Shown here piece by piece: positions 9,546 through 19,159 of a stretch of DNA of 44,434 bases. The notes under the pieces are model-generated. The model saw only the letters and a program-made list of their open reading frames with translations. It was not told the origin of the DNA and did no database searches. Numbering within the stretch: the first letter of the stretch is position 1; every line of letters starts with the position of its first letter. The translations under genes and the position numbers were made by a program. This DNA is from Treponema sp. Lineage in GTDB: Bacteria > Spirochaetota > Spirochaetia > Treponematales > Breznakiellaceae. The DNA lies in contig QKCO01000024.1 in assembly GCA_003245635.1 (NCBI GenBank), positions 1-44,434 of the forward strand. The letters run 5' to 3'.

Positions 9546-10301
9546 ATGATACGACTGAAGAACCAGAAGCAGATGGACGGCATCCGCGAATCCTGCCGGA
9601 TGCTCAAGACCATGTTCACCGAACTCGTTCCGCTGGTCGCGGTCGGCGTCGAGACGAGGGAACTGGACCGCTGGGTCCAGGATTGGATCAAGCGCGCCGG
9701 CGGGAAGCCCGCGTTCCTCGGCTACGGTGACGACGCGAACCCGTACCCCGCGGCCCTCTGCGTCTCGATCAACGACGAGGTCATCCACGGCATTCCCGGA
9801 AAGAGGCGCGTCGCCGACGGCGACCTGGTGTCGCTCGACTGCGGCATCGATCTGGGCGGCCATTTCAGCGATATGGCGGTCACGGTTCCTGTCGGCGCCG
9901 TGAGCGAGACCGCCCGCAAGCTCGTGCGCGTCACGGAGGAATGCCTCGCGCTCGGCCTCGAGCAGGCCAAGGCGGGGAACCGCATCCACCAGATTTCCCG
10001 CGCCGTCTTCAACCACGCCAAGGAACACGGGTACGGCGTGGTCCACCAGTACTGCGGCCACGGCGTCGGCTTCTCGCCCCACGAGGATCCCCAGGTCCCG
10101 AATTACGCGAGCCCCGGTCCCAACCCCCGGATGGGGGAGGGCCTGGTCATCGCGATCGAGCCGATGATCAACATCGGCACAGGCGACGTCGAGCTCCTCG
10201 AGGACGACTGGACGGTCGTCACCGCCGACGGGAAGCTCTCCTCCCACTGCGAGCATACGGTCGCCATCTTCCGCGACCATACCGAAATCCTCACCGCGTA
10301 A
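9546..10301 (+). CDS. map: Methionine aminopeptidase, type I
   Basis: A 251-residue enzyme that removes the initiator methionine from nascent proteins. All five metal ligands of the pita-bread fold can be placed: Asp98 (SLDCGID), Asp109 (FSDMA), His172 (CGHGVG), Glu205 (IEPM) and Glu236 (HCEHTV). The substrate-pocket histidine is His81 (VIHGIPG). Length is typical of a type Ia enzyme without a zinc-finger or SH3 extension. The start follows the J-protein stop by two bases and shares its transcription unit. A terminator follows at 10343-10362. Confidence 0.96.
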   Translation: MIRLKNQKQMDGIRESCRMLKTMFTELVPLVAVGVETRELDRWVQDWIKRAGGKPAFLGYGDDANPYPAALCVSINDEVIHGIPGKRRVADGDLVSLDCGIDLGGHFSDMAVTVPVGAVSETARKLVRVTEECLALGLEQAKAGNRIHQISRAVFNHAKEHGYGVVHQYCGHGVGFSPHEDPQVPNYASPGPNPRMGEGLVIAIEPMINIGTGDVELLEDDWTVVTADGKLSSHCEHTVAIFRDHTEILTA

Positions 10302-10316
10302 CCATCTCCGCATTTC

Positions 10317-10330
10317 AGTATTTTAATACT
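10317..10330. repeat. Short inverted repeat upstream of htrA
   Basis: AGTATT-TT-AATACT, 6-base arms with a 2-base centre, in the 82-base map-htrA gap just before the terminator. It could be an operator or part of a processed 3' end. No known operator is recognised. Confidence 0.35.
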
Positions 10331-10342
10331 TGTAAGCTTACG

Positions 10343-10362
10343 GCCCCCGCGGGGGGGCTTTT
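10343..10362 (+). terminator. Rho-independent terminator after map
   Basis: GGCCCCC ... GGGGGC: stem 10343-10348 pairs with 10353-10358, loop GCGG, followed by TTTT at 10359-10362. It would end the long ATPase-map transcription unit and separate it from htrA. Confidence 0.65.
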
Positions 10363-10383
10363 CATCGCAAGGAGTGTGGAGCA

Positions 10384-11901
<1,518 letters not shown>

Positions 11902-11923
11902 AAGGCGTTTCGCAAGATCCGAG

Positions 11924-11956
11924 GGCTCCGGCGCGAAGGCGTCGGGGCCTTTTTTT
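11924..11956 (+). terminator. Rho-independent terminator after htrA
   Basis: An 11-base-pair stem with two G-T wobbles (11924-11934 with 11939-11949), loop GAAG, followed by seven T residues at 11950-11956. A strong intrinsic terminator. Confidence 0.92.
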
Positions 11957-11961
11957 CATAG

Positions 11962-11990
11962 TTCAAAAAAAGTCCGATATCGTGTAGTAT
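11962..11990 (+). promoter_or_regulatory. Promoter of the phosphoribosyltransferase gene
   Basis: TTCAAA (11962-11967), 17-base spacer, TAGTAT (11985-11990). The ATG at 11998 follows the -10 element by 7 bases, so transcription would begin at or next to the start codon. No Shine-Dalgarno sequence is present in between. Confidence 0.6.
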
Positions 11991-11997
11991 TTCCCCT

Positions 11998-12603
11998 ATG
12001 ATCAAGGAATTCCTTCCCTACGATAACGTCCGGAACAATGCGCTGAAGCTGGCGCACCGGATCCATACCGACGGATTCGTTCCGGACGTGATCTACGTGT
12101 CCCTGCGGGGCGGCGCGTACTTAGGCAACGTCATCAGCGAGTACTTCAAGATGGTCAAGCACGGCGGCCGGCCCATCTTCTACGCGGCGGTCGTCGCCCG
12201 GTCGTACACCGACATCAGGCAGCACGACCGGGTCATGGTCGACGGCTGGACGTACGCGCCGGAGCACCTGCGCGCCGGCGACAAGATTCTCCTGGTGGAC
12301 GACATCTTCGACACCGGCCGGACGATCAACCACCTGGTCGAGATCTTTCTCGAGAAGGGAATTCCGCGCAAGGACGTCAAGGTCGCGGTGCACGACTACA
12401 AGCATATTCCCGAAGGCCATGCCCGCCAGCCGATCCAGCCCGACTATTGGTGCCGCATGCTCGAGTCCGGCACGCCCGAGGGCGACCGCTGGATCCATTA
12501 CATGAGCCACGAGCTGGTCGGCTTGTCCCCGGACGAGATCGAGGAACACTACATAAAGCAGGATTCCGGCTTGCGCGCCGTATTCGACGCGATACAATCG
12601 TAG
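11998..12603 (+). CDS. Type I phosphoribosyltransferase-domain protein
   Basis: A 201-residue protein with the PRPP-binding signature ILLVDDIFDTGRT (residues 98-109) and an upstream pyrophosphate-loop region YVSLRGGAYLGNVI (34-46). These place it in the hypoxanthine/xanthine-guanine PRTase-like group, which makes nucleotides from bases and PRPP. The C-terminal half (YWCRMLESGTPEGDRWIHYM) does not let me choose the base. It follows a strong terminator and has its own promoter with a start codon where transcription should begin, so it may be read from a leaderless mRNA. The next gene starts 26 bases downstream with a good ribosome site. Confidence 0.85.
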   Translation: MIKEFLPYDNVRNNALKLAHRIHTDGFVPDVIYVSLRGGAYLGNVISEYFKMVKHGGRPIFYAAVVARSYTDIRQHDRVMVDGWTYAPEHLRAGDKILLVDDIFDTGRTINHLVEIFLEKGIPRKDVKVAVHDYKHIPEGHARQPIQPDYWCRMLESGTPEGDRWIHYMSHELVGLSPDEIEEHYIKQDSGLRAVFDAIQS

Positions 12604-12629
12604 GCATGCCGATGCGGGACGGAGGGAGT

Positions 12630-15600
12630 ATGAAGCAGCGCGCATACGCGATTACGGCGGCCTCGGTGTTCCTGTCCTGCATCCTTTTTCCCCTCGCGGC
12701 GGAAGACTCGGAGATCCGAACGAACGCCCAGGGCGGCATTTTTTCTTCGGACACCCGCTTCTGGTTTTCGGTGCCCGACGGCCAGAGGCTGCGGCTGCGG
12801 GTGAACGGGAACGAGACCTACCGCGGCGCAGGTCCCGCTTCCAGCACGCTCACCGCGCGTCCGGGCGAGGATCGATCGTACGAACTGGTCGCCGAAAGGC
12901 GATCTCCGCCGCCCGCGGACGAGCTGCTCGAATCGCGCGCCTTCGTCGTGCGCGTCGACGCGCTCCCGCCGCCGCCCGTCGCGGTCAGCGCCGTCCAGAA
13001 AGAAGGCGGCGCCGAATGGACGCTGTCCTTCTCCGCCGAAGACCGCAGCCGCGTTTTCGCTTTGGTCGACGCGGATTCCTTCCTGTCGTCGCACGAAGAT
13101 ATTCCCGCCCCGCTCGTTTTCAGCGCGCGAAAAGTCGAAGGCCTCGCGTGGTGCGTCGACGGCGCCGGAAACGTATCGGCTCCTACCGTGTTCTCCTTCA
13201 AGCCGTTCGCCCTATCCATCGCCAATCCCGCCGAAGGCTCGTGGGCGAACCGCCAGCTCCTGGTCGTGAAAAGCGAAGGCGCGTCCGAAGTGCTTTGGAC
13301 CGCCGACGGCGGCGATCCTTTGGCGTCCGGCATCCCGTACTCAGGACCGGCATTGATCGGCGCGACCGGGCCGGTGACGGTAAAAGTCGCCGCCAAGTCC
13401 CCGGACGGCCGCGTCGAGCGCCGGACCGTTTCGTACGTCTGCGGTTCGGCCGAGCCGCCCGCCGCCGCTTCGCTTAGGAGCCTTGAGCTTGCCCCGATCG
13501 CCGCTCCCGCCGCCGCCGCGGTGCCCGCCGGTTTCCGCTGGGATATCGGCGACGCCCCGCTGTCGCCCGCCGGGTCCGCCGACCTTCAGTTCGAGGGCGG
13601 CGCTTCCATCGAACTCCGTCCCATGGCGTCGTTCCAGCGCAGCGTGCCTCTCTACCTCTCGGAGGGGAAGGGCGTGCTTCGCTATATCTTTACGCTCGGG
13701 AATCCTGCATCGTCGAGCGGAACATCTGTGCAGGTTCCGTCCGATCGGGCGCCGGGGGCCTTCTCTCCGAACGTGTACGTCTCCGGAAGGGCCCGTATGG
13801 CGCTCTGGACGAAACAGGGCGGTCTCGTGCGCTACCGCTGGGAATCGAGCGGACTCTGGTCGGACGCGGCGGGCCCCATCCCCGTGCCGGTCGCCGGCGG
13901 AAAGCTCGACTGGCTGGTCGACAAGGGCTCGTCCGTCGAAGGTCCCTTCTCCGAATCGTTCCCTCCGATCGCTCCGGAGGCGGCGTACCCGAGCGCCTTG
14001 CCGGAAGTTTCCTCCGACGGCGTTTCGTCCGGTCCCGTCGTCCTCTCCGTGCCCGCGGGACTCTCGGGCGTTCGGTTCTCCCTGTCCGCCGATATTCCCG
14101 GCGCCGAAGCGCGCACGATCGAACTGGCGAACGGCGGTTCGTACGTCGCTGACGTCTGCGACGGCGAGCAGTTTTCCTGGTCCGTTTCGGGGGGCGGTTC
14201 AAGCCTCCCGCTTCCCGTCGATCGCCGTCCGCCGCCGGCTCCTTCGATCGAGGCGCCCGACGAGGGGGCCTGGGTGCGCGTCCTTCCGTTCGTCCGCTTC
14301 GCTTCCGGCGAGCGCCGCATCGAGGCTGTCGCGAAATGGCGGACCGAGGACGGCCGCAGCGGTTCGTACCGGCTCGAGGATTCCGGGCAATTGCGGAGCA
14401 TGAAGCAGGGCCCGGTCGAATACCTTATCGAAGCGCGCGCCGTGGACGAAGCAGGTAACGCCGGCGTTCTCGCGTCCCGACGCTTCGTCGTGGACGAGTC
14501 GACCGTGTACGTTTCCGCTTCGGCTCCATCCTCGGGCGGCGACGGTTCCCGGGCGCTTCCTTTCGCCTCGCTCGCGGAAGCCATTTCCCAGGCGAAGACT
14601 CTCGGCGAGGCCCGCGTATGGGTTTCAGGGCCCGTCTCTTTGGAAGGCCGGGCGATGCTTTTCGACGGAGTGACCGTCGAGGGCGGATACTCTGCGGATT
14701 GGAAGAAGGACGGCGCCGCATCGGAGATACGGATGGCCGCCGGCGCCGCGTTCGTTTCGTCCGGCGGCTCCGTCGCGCTTTCAGCCCTCAAGCTCGTCGA
14801 GTCCGGCCTCCGTGAAGCTCCCCTGCTTTCTTTCGAGGGCGGTCGCGTCTCCCTTTCCGGCATCGCGACCTCCGTTTCGGCTCCGGGGGCCCGCGCTCCC
14901 GTCCTTTCGGCGGGAGGCGGCGCCGCCGTCGAGGTCCGCGATTCTTCGCTCGTCGGCGGCGCGCCGGCGGTCGAGGTCCGCGGGGCAGAGGTCGTCCTTA
15001 GGGATACGCTGGTGACCGGTACGGCCGGGCGCTCGGGGCGCCTGGTGGTTTTCGCAGCTTCCGATGCGCGCGTGGAGCTCCATTCCTCGCGGATCGACTG
15101 CGGTCCCTCCGATCCCGGGCGGTCCGCTTCCGTAGCGGTCGGAATCGATTCCGCGGGCGGATCGCTGCGCTTGGAGCGGTCCGCCGTCTTCGTCCTAGCG
15201 GACGGTATGTCGAGCGGCCTCGTCTCTCGCGGCACCGAGCTGCGCATCTCCGATTCGCAGGTATCATCCAAATCCGAGCGCTACGCTTCGGCTGTTTCCA
15301 TCGAAGCCGGCCGCGCGTCTCTGTCGGGGGGCCGTTTCTCTGCGGCTTCGGCCGACGCGGTCGCCCTCATCGTCAACGACTCGCCCTCAGCGGAGGTCAA
15401 GGCTTCCTCCTTCACGGTTTCGGGCACCGGGGTCGTTCGCGCGGTTCAGGTGCGGGGCCCGTTCCCCGATCTCGAGGCGTGTCGCTTCGCCGCGGACGGG
15501 AAAGCAGCCGGAGCCGAAGCGCTCGCGGGGGATGCGCCCCTGCCCGGATCGGTTCGGGGCAGCGTCTTTTCGGGCTTCCCTTATCTTTTCAACAGATCGT

Positions 15601-15686
15601 ACGACGCCGATTCCATGAAGCGCTTCAACGCGCGCTTCGCGGTGAAAGCGGCAGAAAACAAGATCGAAACGCCGGGCGGCATGTAG
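12630..15686 (+). CDS. Large secreted protein with beta-helix C-terminal half
   Basis: A 1018-residue exported protein. The start at 12630 is preferred because GGAGGGAG lies just upstream and the product then opens with a clean signal peptide (MKQRAYAITAASVFLSCILF, cleavage near LAAED); an in-frame ATG at 12606 lacks this. Residues about 205-270 (LWTADGGDPLASGIPYSG) resemble the chitobiase C-terminal-like/Ig-type module found in surface proteins. From about residue 626 (YVSASAPSSGGDGS, PFASLAEAISQAK) it resembles the DUF1565/right-handed beta-helix family, with repeated short strands to the end. No catalytic residues are recognised. It is followed after 6 bases by another secreted protein, suggesting a shared surface function. 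Confidence 0.7.
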   Translation: MKQRAYAITAASVFLSCILFPLAAEDSEIRTNAQGGIFSSDTRFWFSVPDGQRLRLRVNGNETYRGAGPASSTLTARPGEDRSYELVAERRSPPPADELLESRAFVVRVDALPPPPVAVSAVQKEGGAEWTLSFSAEDRSRVFALVDADSFLSSHEDIPAPLVFSARKVEGLAWCVDGAGNVSAPTVFSFKPFALSIANPAEGSWANRQLLVVKSEGASEVLWTADGGDPLASGIPYSGPALIGATGPVTVKVAAKSPDGRVERRTVSYVCGSAEPPAAASLRSLELAPIAAPAAAAVPAGFRWDIGDAPLSPAGSADLQFEGGASIELRPMASFQRSVPLYLSEGKGVLRYIFTLGNPASSSGTSVQVPSDRAPGAFSPNVYVSGRARMALWTKQGGLVRYRWESSGLWSDAAGPIPVPVAGGKLDWLVDKGSSVEGPFSESFPPIAPEAAYPSALPEVSSDGVSSGPVVLSVPAGLSGVRFSLSADIPGAEARTIELANGGSYVADVCDGEQFSWSVSGGGSSLPLPVDRRPPPAPSIEAPDEGAWVRVLPFVRFASGERRIEAVAKWRTEDGRSGSYRLEDSGQLRSMKQGPVEYLIEARAVDEAGNAGVLASRRFVVDESTVYVSASAPSSGGDGSRALPFASLAEAISQAKTLGEARVWVSGPVSLEGRAMLFDGVTVEGGYSADWKKDGAASEIRMAAGAAFVSSGGSVALSALKLVESGLREAPLLSFEGGRVSLSGIATSVSAPGARAPVLSAGGGAAVEVRDSSLVGGAPAVEVRGAEVVLRDTLVTGTAGRSGRLVVFAASDARVELHSSRIDCGPSDPGRSASVAVGIDSAGGSLRLERSAVFVLADGMSSGLVSRGTELRISDSQVSSKSERYASAVSIEAGRASLSGGRFSAASADAVALIVNDSPSAEVKASSFTVSGTGVVRAVQVRGPFPDLEACRFAADGKAAGAEALAGDAPLPGSVRGSVFSGFPYLFNRSYDADSMKRFNARFAVKAAENKIETPGGM

Positions 15687-15692
15687 CTGAAG

Positions 15693-17441
15693 ATGAAGAA
15701 AATTGCCGTTTCTCTCATACTCCTGTTTTGCCTCCGCGCGCTCCCGGTTTCGGCCGAAGGCGAATGGCTTTCAGAGATTCCGAAATCGAGCAGGCCGAAA
15801 ACGAGCGCGGTCTTCGCGTCCCTCAGGAAAATGCAGGATCGATTGCTCGAGGACTACGTCGGCGCGATGGATGCCGAGGCGCGGTATGCCCGAAAAGCGC
15901 GTTCCCTCGCGCGCGCCTTGGATATCGCAGCGTCCGGAGGCGCCTCGGCTTCGGCCGAGCAGGCCTCCGCTCTTTCCGACCAGCGGCGTCTGCGCTGGGA
16001 AAACGCGCGCGACCTCGCCGAGAAGCGCTTCGGCCGGGCCGGGCCGCGCGGCTTCGAATCCGCTCTCGTTGTAGAGCCGCTCCTGAAGCGGGACGGGCAG
16101 CTTCTTTCCGCCGCTCTCCAGCCGCGTCTTGCCCGGCTGAGCCGGAAAGCGTTCGCCGCTCTGGTTTCCGATCTGGAAGACCGCACGGCGCGCGGCTGCG
16201 AATGCCCGCCTGCCGCCTTCGCCGCTTTGCGCGCGGCGGCCGCTTCCCTTCCTCCGCCCGATCGCCGGCTTTGGGCTCTTTCCTTGTGTTCTGGGCTGGC
16301 CGAAGGGCCCCTAGACGCCTTCGCCGGCCGCTTGGCTGATCCCGCGTCGGGCGGCGCGCTGCCCGACGCCTTCGCCGCCGCGCTTTCCTCCTACGAAGCC
16401 GTCCTGTCGGGCGCCGCCTCGGCAAAGCCGCTGCTCGCCGCTGCTGCGGCCGCCGCCTGGCTCGTCGATTCGGACGGCGCTCCGGTTCTTCCCGCCGCCG
16501 CAGCTTCGGCGCTTGCCGCCTCCCATTCTTTGGCCGCCGCCGAGCCGGATCGCCTGGGGGCAGCCCTCATCGAATTTCCTCCGCTCGACCGCGCGTTCGG
16601 CGAATACGCCTCCTGGCTCTGGGTCGCCTACGGAACCGATGCCGGAAAGCTTCTGGCTGTCTGCGGAATTGAACCGGAAACGGCAAAAGCCGCGCTCGAG
16701 AAAGCCTGGGCCGCGCGAAAGCCGATGCCTGCTTCCTCCGGAGATTCGGCCCCGACGATCGCCGCGGTGCGGTCGGCGGAGCGCATGGCGGCGTTCATCG
16801 AGTCCGATCCGGCGCAGAACGATCTGCTCACCGCCTTCGCGACGCTCAGGACCGATCCGTCCGCCCTGCGCGCCTTCGCGTCCGGCGGGCGCTACGCGGA
16901 TGCTCGGGGGCGGGTGTCGGCAGCGTACGCGCCGATCGCGGAGGCGGCCGCGGAAGCCGCCTCCGGCGACGGTTCGCTCGTTTTTTCCGCCGTTCCCGAT
17001 GCATTCGGGCCGATGCCGATAGCCGCCCGCGAAAACGGAACGTCCGTCGCGCCCGAGCGTTTCGCCACGGTGTACGCGCTCGTCGCCGCTGGTTCCCTCG
17101 GGCGCCGGAACCAGGACAAGGACGCGGCGGACAACGTGTCCTGGCTCGAGTCGCGCGGCTTTCTGTTCACCGTGCCTTTCTTGGCCGAAACCGGTGAGCC
17201 CGATCCTTTCGAGCTCGAGGCGCTGGGCGCCGGATCCGTTTTCTTCCCGCCCGAAACCAAGGATCCCCTCTCCGCCGAGCGGCGCGATGCAAATCTGCGC
17301 GGTCGTCTTCGTTCGGCCGCCGCGGCTTCCGGCGTCCCTCTCCGGTTCGTCGATTCCAGCGGCGACGTGGGCGAGCGGCTCGCCGCTCTCTATTCCTGCG
17401 CGGCGCGCTTGGCGTCCGGCGCAGGGGGGAGGGCCCGATGA
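15693..17441 (+). CDS. Secreted protein of unknown function
   Basis: A 582-residue protein with a signal peptide (MKKIAVSLILLFCLRALPVSA-EGE). The mature part is very rich in alanine, predicted mostly helical, and matches no family I recognise. It starts 6 bases after the preceding gene and its stop overlaps the next gene (ATGA), so the three secreted products are likely made together. Near the C-terminus, the segment SWLESRGFLFTVPFLAETGEPDP and the last 50 residues look globular. It may be a periplasmic scaffold or adaptor; this is a guess from composition and context. Confidence 0.75.
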   Translation: MKKIAVSLILLFCLRALPVSAEGEWLSEIPKSSRPKTSAVFASLRKMQDRLLEDYVGAMDAEARYARKARSLARALDIAASGGASASAEQASALSDQRRLRWENARDLAEKRFGRAGPRGFESALVVEPLLKRDGQLLSAALQPRLARLSRKAFAALVSDLEDRTARGCECPPAAFAALRAAAASLPPPDRRLWALSLCSGLAEGPLDAFAGRLADPASGGALPDAFAAALSSYEAVLSGAASAKPLLAAAAAAAWLVDSDGAPVLPAAAASALAASHSLAAAEPDRLGAALIEFPPLDRAFGEYASWLWVAYGTDAGKLLAVCGIEPETAKAALEKAWAARKPMPASSGDSAPTIAAVRSAERMAAFIESDPAQNDLLTAFATLRTDPSALRAFASGGRYADARGRVSAAYAPIAEAAAEAASGDGSLVFSAVPDAFGPMPIAARENGTSVAPERFATVYALVAAGSLGRRNQDKDAADNVSWLESRGFLFTVPFLAETGEPDPFELEALGAGSVFFPPETKDPLSAERRDANLRGRLRSAAAASGVPLRFVDSSGDVGERLAALYSCAARLASGAGGRAR

Positions 17442-18577
17442 CGAAGGCGATGGCCTCCGCCGCGTGCCTTCTGGCGTTGCCCGCCGCGCTGTTCGTCTCA
17501 TCGTGCAGCCGCGTCGAATCAGCTCCACCCTCCGAGCCCGCTGCGGCGCCCTCCGTTCCGCAGCCCGCCGACGATGCGGATCCCGCGTCCTTCTCCTGGG
17601 CGGCCGCCTTCGGCGCTCAGCCGTATCGGCTTCTCGAACGGCTCGAACCGCCGCTTCCCTTTCCTCGTTCTTTCCGCGCTTCCGACAGTGGTCTGGAACT
17701 CCGCTACGGCGAAGGCCGCGCTTGGACCTACGGCGAAATCCCCGCGGCTTCCCCGCCGTCCGGCGCCGAGTTCCCCTCCGATTCCGGAGGCCGCGCGCGA
17801 AGAGGCGCCTATCGATACGAGGTCGGCGAGAACGGAGATCTGGTCGCCTCGCTCGAAACCGGTGAAAAGGGATCGGATGGCGCGCCGCCCGAACGGACGC
17901 TCTGGCGCTTCGTTCCCGAGTTCCGCATAAGCGCAGGTCCTCTGGCGTTCGACGATGTCGTGGTCGTCGCCACCGCCGCCCCCTCCCTCGTAGCGGTGGA
18001 CCGCAGGACGGGGACCGTCGCGATGGAAATAACCATCGGCGAGCGGCTCGCGGGACCTCTCTTCTACCTGCCGGCTTCGGCTCGCCTGGTCGCGCGCGGC
18101 GCGGACGGCGCGCTCTACGCATACGGGGCTTCCTCCCCAAGCGCTGAATCCGCCGATCCGGTCGAAGCGCTTCTGCGTCCCGCTCCCGCGGCGGTCTCCG
18201 CGATAGGGACCCGGCTCGCCGAGCGGCTCGGGACCCCCGGCGAACGACCGCTCCTGTCGTTCTTCCCGTACGGTCCGCGCGACGAGCTTCCCGAATCGGG
18301 CGCCGCGGTCTTCCGCTACGATTCCAAGCTCGAGCAGCGTTCGCGCGTTTACGTCGACGGCGCCGGCGCGCGCCCGGCGCTGGTGGAGATTTTCTCCGAG
18401 GACGGGGAGACGCGCGCTTCCAACCTCGACTACATCGGACTCGACGCAGTGATCGACTATACGTTCGCCGAAGGAAAATCCTATTACATCGCCGCGGCCT
18501 TCCTTTCGCGGGAAGAATCTGCCGCTGCGGACGGCGCCGCGTCCCCGCGGGCCCGCCTGGTGGTGGCCAAGAAATGA
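17438..18577 (+). CDS. Lipoprotein with probable beta-propeller fold
   Basis: A 379-residue protein with a signal peptide ending in a lipobox-like FVSSCS, so Cys at about residue 24 is probably lipidated. A Pro/Ala/Ser-rich linker follows (about 25-50). The centre contains repeats of the kind seen in PQQ/WD-like propellers: PLAFDDVVVVATAAPSLVAV, DRRTGTVAMEITIG and ADGALYAYGA. No enzyme motif is evident. It overlaps the preceding secreted gene by 4 bases and the rnhB start by 4 bases, so it is the last of a three-gene envelope set that is transcribed through to rnhB. Confidence 0.7.
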   Translation: MTKAMASAACLLALPAALFVSSCSRVESAPPSEPAAAPSVPQPADDADPASFSWAAAFGAQPYRLLERLEPPLPFPRSFRASDSGLELRYGEGRAWTYGEIPAASPPSGAEFPSDSGGRARRGAYRYEVGENGDLVASLETGEKGSDGAPPERTLWRFVPEFRISAGPLAFDDVVVVATAAPSLVAVDRRTGTVAMEITIGERLAGPLFYLPASARLVARGADGALYAYGASSPSAESADPVEALLRPAPAAVSAIGTRLAERLGTPGERPLLSFFPYGPRDELPESGAAVFRYDSKLEQRSRVYVDGAGARPALVEIFSEDGETRASNLDYIGLDAVIDYTFAEGKSYYIAAAFLSREESAAADGAASPRARLVVAKK

Positions 18578-19152
18578 GCGCCGGCTATCTGTGCGGCCTT
18601 GACGAAGCGGGCAGGGGCCCGCTGGCGGGGCCCGTCTGCGCCGCGGCGGTCGTTCTCCCCGATGATTTTCCCTTCGAGCTCCTCGACGATTCGAAAAAGC
18701 TGTCCGAGCGGAAGAGGGAGACGGCGATGGCCGCTATCTACGAACGCGCCGTATCCTGGGGAATCGGCTGGGCTTCGGCCGCGGAGATCGACCGGATCAA
18801 TATACTTCAGGCGAGCCTCCTGGCCATGCGGCGCGCCTTCGAGCTCATCGCCGTTCCCGTTGCGGAAGCGATCGTGGATGGACTGCACGCGCCCGCGCTC
18901 GGCGTTCCTACCCGCGCGCTCGCCCGCGCCGATGCCTCATTTCCGGCGGTAATGGCCGCCTCAATACTCGCGAAGACGGCGCGGGACCGCATGATGGTGC
19001 GCTATTCCTGGATTTATCCCGAGTACGGCTATGAAAAGCATAAGGGCTACCCGACCAAGGATCACCTCGATCGGATAGCCCTCCACGGTCCGTCCCCCCT
19101 GCAGCGCGAAAGCTTCAAGGTCCGCCGTTCAACTCAGCTTGGTTTGTACTGA
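18574..19152 (+). CDS. rnhB: Ribonuclease HII
   Basis: A 192-residue enzyme that cuts RNA in RNA-DNA hybrids and at single ribonucleotides in DNA. The four acidic catalytic residues are all present at family positions: Asp10 and Glu11 (GLDEAGRGPLAGPV), Asp102 (AIVDGLH) and Asp120 (RADASFPAV). The conserved stretches AASILAKTARDRMM and YGYEKHKGYPTKDH are intact. The usual GPSPIHR is GPSPLQR here, with Gln in place of His. Its ATG overlaps the lipoprotein stop (ATGA). Downstream the PUR-domain gene converges on it, with the two stop codons 7 bases apart. Confidence 0.96.
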   Translation: MSAGYLCGLDEAGRGPLAGPVCAAAVVLPDDFPFELLDDSKKLSERKRETAMAAIYERAVSWGIGWASAAEIDRINILQASLLAMRRAFELIAVPVAEAIVDGLHAPALGVPTRALARADASFPAVMAASILAKTARDRMMVRYSWIYPEYGYEKHKGYPTKDHLDRIALHGPSPLQRESFKVRRSTQLGLY

Positions 19153-19159
19153 CGCTTCT

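Noticed and set aside
12606-12629. Upstream in-frame ATG for the beta-helix protein
   Set aside because: The ATG at 12630 has the ribosome site GGAGGGAG and gives a normal signal peptide; the upstream start gives neither.
13832-15271. Minus-strand open frame of 479 codons
   Set aside because: Lies inside the secreted beta-helix protein gene, is a low-complexity Ser/Pro/Thr/Arg product, and has no plausible start region.
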